A DNA stretch of 7,378 bases from assembly GCA_021800135.1 (NCBI GenBank), contig JAJYZH010000025.1, positions 1 through 7,378 on the forward strand, read 5' to 3'. This DNA is from Microcaldota archaeon (GTDB lineage Archaea; Micrarchaeota; Micrarchaeia; Micrarchaeales; Micrarchaeaceae). The position numbers were made by a program, and so were the translations under genes. The notes beneath the pieces are model-generated. The model was given only the letters and a program-made list of their open reading frames with translations, had not been told where the DNA came from and did no database searches. Below, one piece after another: positions 1 through 5,235 of the stretch (its first letter is position 1; each line of letters starts with the position of its first letter).

Positions 1-135
1 GAATTCCTCAAACGTGCTCTTCCTGTCATATTCCGCGGTAAGTATCTTTGCGTTGTAGTGCCTTGCAATCTCAAGCACCACCTTCTCTGCGCCACCCTTC
101 AGTGTGAGATTTGACTGCGCGATTACAAGCTTCAA
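1..135 (-). CDS. Glycosyltransferase, family-4 type, N-terminal fragment (cut by window edge)
   Basis: Reading the minus strand from a TTG at 135 gives 45 codons with no stop before the window edge. The N-terminus begins KLVIAQSNLTLKGGAEKVV and continues LEIARHYNAKILTAEYD. A hydrophobic first strand, then a loop with GGAE at residues 14-17 and a helix beginning KVVLEIA, is the usual start of GT-B fold, family-4 (group 1) glycosyltransferases, where the glycine loop lies near the nucleotide-sugar and acceptor cleft. Such enzymes transfer sugars to lipids, glycans or proteins at the cytoplasmic face of the membrane; the substrate cannot be told from this fragment. I chose the TTG because GGTG, a good archaeal ribosome-binding sequence, lies six bases before it. 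That same GGTG contains an in-frame GTG (144-142) that would add three residues. The gene diverges from ffh. The sugar-donor-binding C-terminal half lies outside the window. Confidence 0.72.
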   Translation of the reverse strand, partial: MKLVIAQSNLTLKGGAEKVVLEIARHYNAKILTAEYDRKSTFEEF

Positions 136-151
136 TGAAAGCACCTTGCCC

Positions 152-190
152 CGTATATAGGAACCTAACGCAGGTATAAAAACATATACA
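152..190. promoter_or_regulatory. Divergent promoter region, glycosyltransferase / ffh
   Basis: TATAAAAA (175-182) is a strong TATA box for ffh on the plus strand and predicts transcription from about base 204. Read on the minus strand the same block gives TTTTTATA (183-176), which suits the glycosyltransferase start at 135 with a short leader. A second minus-strand candidate, CTATATAC (160-153), is nearer to that start. The boxes are read by eye; no start sites are known. Confidence 0.45.
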
Positions 191-201
191 ATCCAATCAT
201 A

Positions 202-228
202 ATGGCAATTCCTGCAAAGCGGTTATAA
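202..228 (+). other. Possible eight-codon leader ORF before ffh
   Basis: An ATG at 202 opens MAIPAKRL and stops at TAA 226-228, whose last base is the A of the ffh ATG (TAATG). If transcription starts at or before 202, a ribosome ending here would sit exactly on the ffh start, which itself has no clear ribosome-binding sequence. The TATA box at 175-182 predicts a start near 204, too close to decide whether the ATG is in the transcript. It could easily be chance. Confidence 0.2.
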
Positions 229-1526
229 TGGACTTAGGCGAAGGGCTTAGAAAGGCAATAGCGCGCCTCACAAATGCAACTATAATAGACGCAAAGACAA
301 TAAGGGAATTCAACAAGGAGCTGCAAAAGACGTTGCTCGGCGCTGATGTAGAGGTGCAGCTAGTTTTCGCTCTGACAAGCAAAATTGAGGAAAAGGCACT
401 GAGGAGCAAACCGCCGAAAGGGGTATCACAGAGGGACTACATAACAAACATAGTATACGAGGAACTTACCACTCTGATGGGAAAGGCATACGTGCCGGAG
501 CTGAGGAGCAAGAGGATACTGCTTGCAGGCCTATACGGGTCAGGAAAAACCACAACGGCTGCCAAGCTTGCCAAGTTCTATCAGGACAGGGGTTTAAGCG
601 CGGGCCTGATATGCTGCGATGTCTCCAGGCCTGCAGCCTATCAGCAGCTTGAGACCTTGGCGAAACAGGCCAACGTGTCCTTCTTTGGAATCGAAGGAGA
701 AAAGAACGCCGCGAAGATAGCCAAGGAAGGGTTGAAAGCGCTGAAGGATAAGAAGGTAATAATCTGCGACACTAGCGGAAGGAGTGCGCTGGACCATGAA
801 CTGGTGGGTGAACTGATAGACGTGAATAAAGCGTTCTCGCCTGATGAGAAGATGCTCGTCGTCAGTGCAGACATGGGCCAGGTGGCCGGCAGGCAGGCGC
901 GGGAATTCGGGAAAGCAATAGGCATAACCGGAGTTATACTCACAAAATCAGACGGATCTGCAAAAGGCGGCGGAGCACTGAGCGCGGCCAGCGCAGCAAA
1001 TGCAAATGTTCTGTTCTTGGGGACAGGGGAAAAGCTTGTAGACCTAAGGCCGTTCGACCCGGCGAAATATGTAGAGAACCTTCTCGGCGTTCCTGACATA
1101 GAGGCGCTTACAGAAACGGTAAAGAAGGCAGTAGAGGAATCCGGAATGAAGCAGGAGGATGTAGAGGTGGAAGAACTCAACTTCGACACCTTCTATACGC
1201 AGTTAAAGGCGATGGGGAAGATGGGACCGCTAAAGAACCTTTTCGGAATGGTTGGTGCAGTGGATGTCCCGAAAGACATGGTGGAACACGGCGAGGAAAG
1301 GCTGAAGAGGTTCCATTCCATAATATCATCAATGACAAAAGAGGAGAGAAAGAACGAACGCCTGCTTCACGACCCTAACAGGATATTGAGAATCGCAAAA
1401 GGCAGCGGCACATCTGAAAGAGAAGTAAGGGAGATGCTCTCAGAGTTCAACAAGATGAAGAAACTGTTCAACACTTTCAAGAACGACAGATCATTCAAAA
1501 AGAGATTCTCGGGAATGATAAAATAA
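228..1526 (+). CDS. ffh: Signal recognition particle GTPase SRP54 (Ffh homologue)
   Basis: This is the protein subunit of the signal recognition particle. It binds signal sequences emerging from the ribosome and, with SRP RNA and the receptor FtsY, delivers the ribosome to the membrane translocon. The 432 residues are close to the usual archaeal length and the domain order is standard. There is a helical N domain (1 to about 90), then a GTPase G domain with P-loop GLYGSGKT (101-108), DVSRPAAYQQL (131-141), DTSGR (181-185), TKSDG (239-243) and the closing GTGEKLVDLRPFDP (265-278). A methionine-bearing M domain (about 295-432) contains FYTQLKAMGKMGPLKNLFG and the RNA-binding signature RILRIAKGSGTS (385-396). 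Family members usually have DTAGR and TK(L/M)DG, so the serines at 183 and 241 are mild departures; the catalytic and base-contacting residues are kept. The ATG at 228 gives the expected N-terminus. The gene ends in tandem TAA codons and appears to be a single-gene unit. Confidence 0.97.
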   Translation: MDLGEGLRKAIARLTNATIIDAKTIREFNKELQKTLLGADVEVQLVFALTSKIEEKALRSKPPKGVSQRDYITNIVYEELTTLMGKAYVPELRSKRILLAGLYGSGKTTTAAKLAKFYQDRGLSAGLICCDVSRPAAYQQLETLAKQANVSFFGIEGEKNAAKIAKEGLKALKDKKVIICDTSGRSALDHELVGELIDVNKAFSPDEKMLVVSADMGQVAGRQAREFGKAIGITGVILTKSDGSAKGGGALSAASAANANVLFLGTGEKLVDLRPFDPAKYVENLLGVPDIEALTETVKKAVEESGMKQEDVEVEELNFDTFYTQLKAMGKMGPLKNLFGMVGAVDVPKDMVEHGEERLKRFHSIISSMTKEERKNERLLHDPNRILRIAKGSGTSEREVREMLSEFNKMKKLFNTFKNDRSFKKRFSGMIK

Positions 1527-1546
1527 TAATCACCTAGGACAAGATC

Positions 1547-1597
1547 AAACAAAAAAGAAAAAAAGAAAAAAAAGAAAAAAAACAAAAAAACAAAAAC
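1547..1597. terminator. A-rich tract; oligo-T terminator for the minus-strand mini-gene
   Basis: About 50 bases are almost pure A, broken by single G or C. Read on the minus strand this is a series of T runs of five to eight, starting about a dozen bases after the stop codon of the small lysine-rich ORF. T-rich tracts without a hairpin are the usual archaeal intrinsic terminators. For ffh on the plus strand the corresponding T runs lie further on, at 1615-1656, within the antisense of the mini-ORF, so the pair of tracts would serve convergent transcripts. Confidence 0.5.
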
Positions 1598-1608
1598 CCT
1601 CTTCTCAT

Positions 1609-1659
1609 CTATCTTTTCTTTCCTTTACTTGACTTCTTTTTCGCCTTTTTCTTTGCCAT
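1609..1659 (-). CDS. Candidate 16-residue lysine-rich mini-protein
   Basis: Minus-strand ATG (1659-1657) to TAG (1611-1609) encodes MAKKKAKKKSSKGKKR. It is extremely basic (ten Lys or Arg of sixteen) and has no hydrophobic segment, so if made it would probably bind nucleic acid, for example rRNA or DNA. Three things argue that it is a gene and not a random A-rich stretch: a TATA-like TTTAAAAA (1703-1696) at the right distance upstream, GTGAG just before the ATG, and a long oligo-T run straight after the stop. An in-frame GTG at 1668 would add three residues. It does not match ribosomal protein eL41, the best-known tiny basic archaeal protein. The counter-argument is that a purine-rich terminator read backwards will often give lysine codons. 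Confidence 0.4.
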   Translation of the reverse strand: MAKKKAKKKSSKGKKR

Positions 1660-1695
1660 TTCACTCACTTGTTAGTTTTCCATTCACTGAAAACG

Positions 1696-1703
1696 TTTTT
1701 AAA
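1696..1703 (-). promoter_or_regulatory. TATA-like box for the lysine-rich mini-ORF
   Basis: TTTAAAAA on the minus strand lies about 40 bases before the mini-ORF ATG and predicts a transcript start near 1675, leaving a leader of roughly 15 bases. Assigned by eye in an A/T-rich gap. Confidence 0.35.
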
Positions 1704-1717
1704 TAAGCTGATGGTAA

Positions 1718-1763
1718 GATTATATAACGATAATTAATAGTTTAATCGTCTATACATATAGAT
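1718..1763 (+). promoter_or_regulatory. A/T-rich promoter region of the DRG-type GTPase gene
   Basis: Two TATA-like blocks are present, TTATATAAC (1720-1728) and TATACATATA (1751-1760). The second sits in a small inverted repeat, TCTATA-CA-TATAGA (1749-1762). The second block would start transcription near 1783, about 15 bases before a GTG at 1798. An additional A/T box at 1823-1830 (AAATAAAA) would instead suit the ATG at 1861. Which is used cannot be settled from sequence. Confidence 0.35.
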
Positions 1764-1860
1764 ACCTACCACCATGAAATAAAGCATTTTTGTATTCGTG
1801 AAATCGGATCAATTAAAAACCAAAATAAAAAATTCATCAAAAACTATCCAGATGATTTTT

Positions 1861-2964
1861 ATGCCGGAAAAAGCCGAAAGGCTCAAAAACAAGCTCACAG
1901 AACTAAAAACAGAGTACTCCAAGACCAAATACAACAAAGCCACAGACAAACACCTGGGTATACTCAGGGCAAAAATTGCAAAGGTAAAGCAGGACATAAT
2001 AGTAGCTTCAAAGAAGGCGCGCGGTCAGGGATTCTTTGTACGGAAATCCGGAGACGCAACGATAGCCCTCATAGGATTTCCGAACGCCGGTAAGTCCTCA
2101 CTTATAAACATGCTTGCGAATACCAGATCAAGAACCGCAGATTACGCATTCACTACACTTACTGTAGTCCCCGGAACAATGGTTTACAGGGATGCACATA
2201 TACAGATATTCGACCTTCCTGGCTTGCTCTTAGGTGCGCATGAGGGAAAGGGTGGCGGAAGCGAGGTTGTATCTGCGGCGAAGAGCGCAGACCTGATAGT
2301 ATTCGTAATAAGCGTAGAGGACGTCAAGACGCTGGACGTTCTTATGAGTGAGCTCTCCTACTTCGACATAAAGATAAACAAGGAAGTGCCAAACATACAA
2401 GTTATGAAGGCAAAAAAGAACATCGGGGTTAAAATAGAGGTGAACAAATCACAGCTCCCGGCAAATGCAATAGAGACAATACTCAATTCGTTTGGGATAT
2501 ACAACGCGGAAGTCAGATTATGGGACGACGTTTCTGAAGATGAACTAATCTCTGTCCTCTCAAACAAGGCGAAATATGTGCGGGCGATAGTCGCGCTCAA
2601 CAAAATAGATCTCGCATCTGACTACGCTGAAATTGCAGAGGACATAAAAAAAAGATACGCGATAAGTGTAATACCGATAAGTATAACTGAAGAGAAAAAC
2701 ATAGAGGAGTTGAAGGAGAGGGTATACGGCAACCTGGGCCTGATGAGGGTGTATCTGAAACCAGAGCTGAAGAAAGAAGCCGGGGAGTCGATAACAATAC
2801 CACGTGGCTCGAACGTGCGCGAAGTGGCACGCAGGCTTCACACTAAACTGGTCAATGAGATCAGGTGCGCTTATGTCTCGGGCAGCAGCGTAAAGTTTTC
2901 CAATCAAAGGGTGGGAGTTGAGCACGTATTGAAAGATGGCGATACCATAACATTCATAAAGTAA
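1861..2964 (+). CDS. DRG/Rbg-family GTPase with TGS domain
   Basis: Developmentally regulated GTP-binding (DRG) proteins are conserved in archaea and eukaryotes and bind ribosomes, where the eukaryotic forms help stalled translation. Residues are numbered from the GTG at 1798. They include the basic helical N-terminal motif SKTKYNKATDKHLGILRAKI (41-60), P-loop GFPNAGKS (93-100), the FTTLT switch I segment (118-122) and G3 DLPGL (139-143). The small S5D2L-type insertion that marks DRGs spans roughly 195-253, the base-specificity motif NKID is at 268-271, and a C-terminal TGS domain occupies about 315-388 and ends RVGVEHVLKDGDTITFIK. An open frame extends back to GTG 1798 (388 residues), but archaeal homologues usually begin about 20 residues before TKYNKAT, which matches the ATG at 1861 (367 residues). 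The extra bases are A/T-rich like the intergenic DNA. No partner protein is encoded alongside. Confidence 0.93.
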   Translation: MPEKAERLKNKLTELKTEYSKTKYNKATDKHLGILRAKIAKVKQDIIVASKKARGQGFFVRKSGDATIALIGFPNAGKSSLINMLANTRSRTADYAFTTLTVVPGTMVYRDAHIQIFDLPGLLLGAHEGKGGGSEVVSAAKSADLIVFVISVEDVKTLDVLMSELSYFDIKINKEVPNIQVMKAKKNIGVKIEVNKSQLPANAIETILNSFGIYNAEVRLWDDVSEDELISVLSNKAKYVRAIVALNKIDLASDYAEIAEDIKKRYAISVIPISITEEKNIEELKERVYGNLGLMRVYLKPELKKEAGESITIPRGSNVREVARRLHTKLVNEIRCAYVSGSSVKFSNQRVGVEHVLKDGDTITFIK

Positions 2965-3010
2965 CAATATCCCTTTTGCATGGTTAGTAAAATAGCCAAA
3001 ATAATGGAAC

Positions 3011-3020
3011 AGGTTTAAAG
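3011..3020 (+). promoter_or_regulatory. TATA box for the 148-residue protein gene
   Basis: AGGTTTAAAG has a purine-rich B-recognition-like lead and a TATA core (3014-3020) centred about 34 bases before the ATG at 3051, so a leader of about ten bases is expected. This implies independent transcription from the GTPase gene, which ends 86 bases upstream of the next start. Confidence 0.5.
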
Positions 3021-3050
3021 AATTTCATGCTGAATGCATAATGTGTTGGC

Positions 3051-3497
3051 ATGGCGATCAAGTACTGGGAGTTCGAGGACGCACCCTTCAAGGAAAAGCT
3101 GAAAAACCCGAATGTAAAGGAGGTATCAAAAATATTTTTCGACAACGAAACAGAATCCTACCGGTTCTCTGTGCTCCTTTCAGAAATAAAAAAGAAGAAA
3201 CAGCTCAGGTTAAAAGACGTTCCAGCTGCGATACCGATAGCGACTGCAAAGAGGTATCTTGATTATGCTGTGCAGCTCGGCCTCCTAAAGCATGAAGACA
3301 ACATATACGAATTTACCGACAGGTTCAGCAAACCGATGAGGAATATAGCCGCATACATAAAGGCGTGGATGGACATACAGCAGGAGGAAGACCTAAGCAT
3401 ACAGTTCCCAAATGCCCGGTTCGATAAGCAGCAGAAGAGAGGCGGCAAAAAAACGACTGAACAGCAGGTAAATACCTCAGGGAACGAGCAGCAATAG
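3051..3497 (+). CDS. Uncharacterised 148-residue protein, possible winged-helix fold
   Basis: I do not recognise this protein. It is soluble, with no signal peptide or membrane segment. Residues about 37-85 look like a winged-helix DNA-binding core. A first helix is RFSVLLSEIKKKKQLRL, the segment IPIATAKRYLDYAVQLGLLK (61-80) resembles a helix-turn-helix ending in the 'xxLGLL' pattern common before a wing, and HEDNIYEFTDRF would form the wing strands. A further helix, KPMRNIAAYIKAWMDIQ (94-110), could mediate pairing. The tail from about 125 is rich in Gln, Lys, Thr and Gly and is probably disordered. The ATG at 3051 is chosen because the ATG ten bases earlier is in another frame and gives a non-protein-like product. 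It has its own TATA box and meets the NAMPT unit tail to tail. A role as a small transcription factor is possible; an RNA- or ribosome-binding role is equally open. Confidence 0.8.
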   Translation: MAIKYWEFEDAPFKEKLKNPNVKEVSKIFFDNETESYRFSVLLSEIKKKKQLRLKDVPAAIPIATAKRYLDYAVQLGLLKHEDNIYEFTDRFSKPMRNIAAYIKAWMDIQQEEDLSIQFPNARFDKQQKRGGKKTTEQQVNTSGNEQQ

Positions 3498-3533
3498 ACA
3501 AAACTCTACTAGTTAGGCCGCCATTCGGATTTT
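3498..3533. other. Short convergent intergenic gap with T5 run
   Basis: This gap separates the stops of two convergent units. On the plus strand it ends in GATTTTT (3528-3534), a weak T-run terminator for the 148-residue protein gene. On the minus strand only a GTTTTGT is present. No hairpin of note is seen. Confidence 0.3.
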
Positions 3534-3711
3534 TCATCCAAACATATTCGGTCCATTGTCATCGGTTCTCCTTATACGCTCAATTACTCTGGCCGTTTCA
3601 GGATCTTCTTTTAACTCAAGCTCTTCCAAGATATTGAACAGGTCCTTTGAAACGCGTTTATGCAGGTTCGTGCTTGCATCTTTCCACGAAAATTGTGATA
3701 AAGCGCAGCAT
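3534..3711 (-). CDS. Probable small protein gene overlapping the NAMPT stop, frame displaced near its start
   Basis: After the NAMPT TGA (3713-3711) the same frame stays open for 58 codons to TGA 3536-3534. From about codon 9 it reads like a real charged helical protein: WKDASTNLHKRVSKDLFNIL, then an acidic stretch, then ARVIERIRR, ending NGPNMFG. No ATG or GTG starts this frame; the only usable codon is a late TTG giving 31 residues. In the neighbouring frame an ATG shares its A with the NAMPT stop (TGATG) but that frame ends after 17 codons (MLRFITIFVERCKHEPA). A one-base change at the TTTT run around 3691-3694 would join the two into one ORF of about 60 codons beginning MLRFITISWKDASTN. 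So this is either a coupled small gene with a sequencing error, a recent frameshift mutation, a programmed frameshift, or TGA readthrough that extends NAMPT. The family is unknown to me. Confidence 0.45.
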
Positions 3712-5147
3712 CACTTGACGTGCTCTGATCCAAGCCAATTCCTCAGCATGGCCCTTTCCCTGACTTCATTCAGGGTGTACTTTCTGAGGAGCCTGCCGTC
3801 TCTGAATACCTCTACGAGCTCGTCCTTTCCTGGGTTGTCGGCCTTTACTGTATAGTATGTCCCATTCTCCCTAAGCAACTTTAGCCTCCCTGCCTTTGAG
3901 TTCTTCCCGGGGTCGGTTATCGGTTCCTTATAAACGTCCCTCTCCTTCCCATCCACAGTCACGCCAGAGCACTTAAAAGCGAACTTTTGCGTATCCCTGT
4001 TCAGTTTCTGCAGCAGCGCACCTCCCATCCCGAATGATACGTTGTCAGCTGACCATTTGTGTATCATGAGGTTATCTAGAATATCGCGCGCCATCGCGTA
4101 GTCCATCCCATCCCCCTGTATGACCCTGACCTTGTCGTTAAGCACCTTATAGCCCTTTTCATTCCTGCTGTACCCGAATCTGTCTCCCAGTATCTCAAGC
4201 ACTTTCAGTACAACTTCGGGCGGGTCCCCGGAATCAGGCCTTATTACGAGCATCCCATTCCGGCCTAGAACCTTTTCCTTGAGCTTGTCCCCCCAGATGT
4301 CGCTGCAAGCCTTGTATATGTTGTATGAATCTGATACCACCGCAACGGTTCCGGTGGGAAATTGTTCAAGCATGTTCTTCATGGCGTCCGATTCATGTTC
4401 CCTCCCCCAGGCGGTTATAGTAGAATGTTCTGCAGCAGGTATCGAAAAACCAGCCATTCCCGCGTCGTAATAGTCTCGCAGCAGTATAAGGGAAGCGATA
4501 GTGTCTGTCCCCTTGAAGTTCACAAGGTGGGCCGCACCTCCGATACCTGCAGATTCCACCGATGAGACTCCTCTAAATCCGAAGTCGTGCAGCTTGAAGT
4601 CTATGAGCTCCGGGTTGCCTGTCTCATCAAGGTATTCCATTATGCGAATCTTCATATTCCTCGAAAGCGTGGCCACCGTGGTAGGATACCAGGTCTGTAC
4701 AAGAAGAGTCTCGAGGTAATTGGTGAGCCAGTAGCACTTCGGATCGGTATTCTCTACAGTCACTAATACATTGTGCGTCTCGACTACAGACCCTTCGGGG
4801 ACTGCTTTTATGCTTACGGGCAGCATTCCCCCATGCTTCCTGAGTATATACTCCCACCCCTCCCTATTGAACAGCGATTCGTTGCCGAGATGAAGCGCTG
4901 CAATTTTCGCAGCCTCGTCTATCTTATCCTGCGTTACTACTGCCCCCTCGAGATATCTCTCAACGAAATACTGCAGCCCGAAGAATACAACCTTGTCGAA
5001 CATTCCTCCCCTGGACTCGAAATACGAATATACCTTCTCTGTGCCTGGGGGATACTGCCTCCAATGCGTCAGCTTGTAACTGTCTGTCAGCAGAAGCAGG
5101 TTGTCTCCGAGCCTGGATCTTTCTTCACGAGAACGGCTTACATCCAT
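3711..5147 (-). CDS. nampt: Nicotinamide phosphoribosyltransferase (NAMPT)
   Basis: The enzyme joins nicotinamide to phosphoribosyl pyrophosphate to give NMN and pyrophosphate, the committed step of the two-step NAD salvage route, in the cytoplasm. At 478 residues it matches the animal and bacterial enzymes (human is 491) along its whole length. Visible blocks are NLLLLTDSYKLTH (16-28, with the Tyr that stacks on nicotinamide at 24), LHDFGFRGVSS (186-196, ring-stacking Phe 189 and phosphate-binding Arg 192), FKGTDT (211-216, Asp 215 contacts the amide), IPAAEHSTITAWG (236-248, catalytic His 241), IRPDSG (302-307, Arg 303 and Asp 305 for the ribose and base) and SFGMGGALLQKLNRD (371-385). No key residue is missing, so it should be active. 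It is not the shorter nicotinate enzyme PncB. The ATG at 5147 is preceded by a TATA box at 5188-5181. It diverges from the PhoU-like gene, and no NMN adenylyltransferase is adjacent. Confidence 0.96.
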   Translation of the reverse strand: MDVSRSREERSRLGDNLLLLTDSYKLTHWRQYPPGTEKVYSYFESRGGMFDKVVFFGLQYFVERYLEGAVVTQDKIDEAAKIAALHLGNESLFNREGWEYILRKHGGMLPVSIKAVPEGSVVETHNVLVTVENTDPKCYWLTNYLETLLVQTWYPTTVATLSRNMKIRIMEYLDETGNPELIDFKLHDFGFRGVSSVESAGIGGAAHLVNFKGTDTIASLILLRDYYDAGMAGFSIPAAEHSTITAWGREHESDAMKNMLEQFPTGTVAVVSDSYNIYKACSDIWGDKLKEKVLGRNGMLVIRPDSGDPPEVVLKVLEILGDRFGYSRNEKGYKVLNDKVRVIQGDGMDYAMARDILDNLMIHKWSADNVSFGMGGALLQKLNRDTQKFAFKCSGVTVDGKERDVYKEPITDPGKNSKAGRLKLLRENGTYYTVKADNPGKDELVEVFRDGRLLRKYTLNEVRERAMLRNWLGSEHVK

Positions 5148-5180
5148 CGAATCACATATGATAGACGTTTGTCCAGGCCA

Positions 5181-5211
5181 GTATATATGCGATTCGCATA
5201 AAGTATATATG
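5181..5211. promoter_or_regulatory. Divergent NAMPT / PhoU-like promoters with a central inverted repeat
   Basis: The minus-strand TATA box (ATATATAC, 5188-5181) lies about 37 bases before the NAMPT ATG. The plus-strand box (GTATATATG, 5203-5211) lies about 28 bases before the PhoU-like ATG, implying a leaderless or nearly leaderless message. Between them, TATGCGA-T-TCGCATA (5186-5200) is a perfect seven-base inverted repeat. It covers the B-recognition position of both promoters, where a bound dimer would block TFB and TBP on both sides. This is a candidate shared operator; the regulator is unknown. Confidence 0.5.
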
Positions 5212-5235
5212 TATATCTATTAAACATATACATAT
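5207..5235 (+). repeat. Inverted repeat spanning TATA box to start codon of the PhoU-like gene
   Basis: ATATGTATAT (5207-5216) and ATATACATAT (5226-5235) are perfect reverse complements with a nine-base spacer. The right arm includes the first two bases of the ATG. The arms contain almost only A and T, so a chance origin is quite possible, but the spacing would suit a dimeric repressor. Confidence 0.3.

Noticed and set aside
1..6. GAATTC at the first base as a cloning junction
   Set aside because: The glycosyltransferase frame reads through to base 1 without disruption, and other GAATTC sites occur inside genes, so nothing shows it is an artefact.
641..1189. Minus-strand frame of 182 codons inside ffh
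   Set aside because: Antisense of a well-supported gene. The composition (Ser, Pro, Phe, Thr-rich) and lack of motifs mark it as a shadow.
1547..1597. A-rich tract as a repeat array or CRISPR leader
   Set aside because: There is no regular unit or spacer structure; it is a low-complexity purine tract.
3041..3262. Plus-strand frame of 73 codons starting ten bases before the 148-residue gene
   Set aside because: It overlaps that gene in another frame, is rich in Cys, Gly and Arg, and has no domain features; the frame starting at 3051 is clearly the coding one.
3711..3713. Genome-wide recoding of TGA as an amino acid
   Set aside because: The PhoU-like and TatD-like genes also end in TGA and their frames hit another stop within a few codons with no protein-like continuation, so general recoding is not supported. 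Local readthrough at NAMPT stays open.
3556..3855. Plus-strand open frame of 99 codons
   Set aside because: It lies opposite the NAMPT C-terminus and the hidden segment behind it. Its translation is rich in Ser, Leu and Phe with no domain pattern, as expected from an antisense frame.
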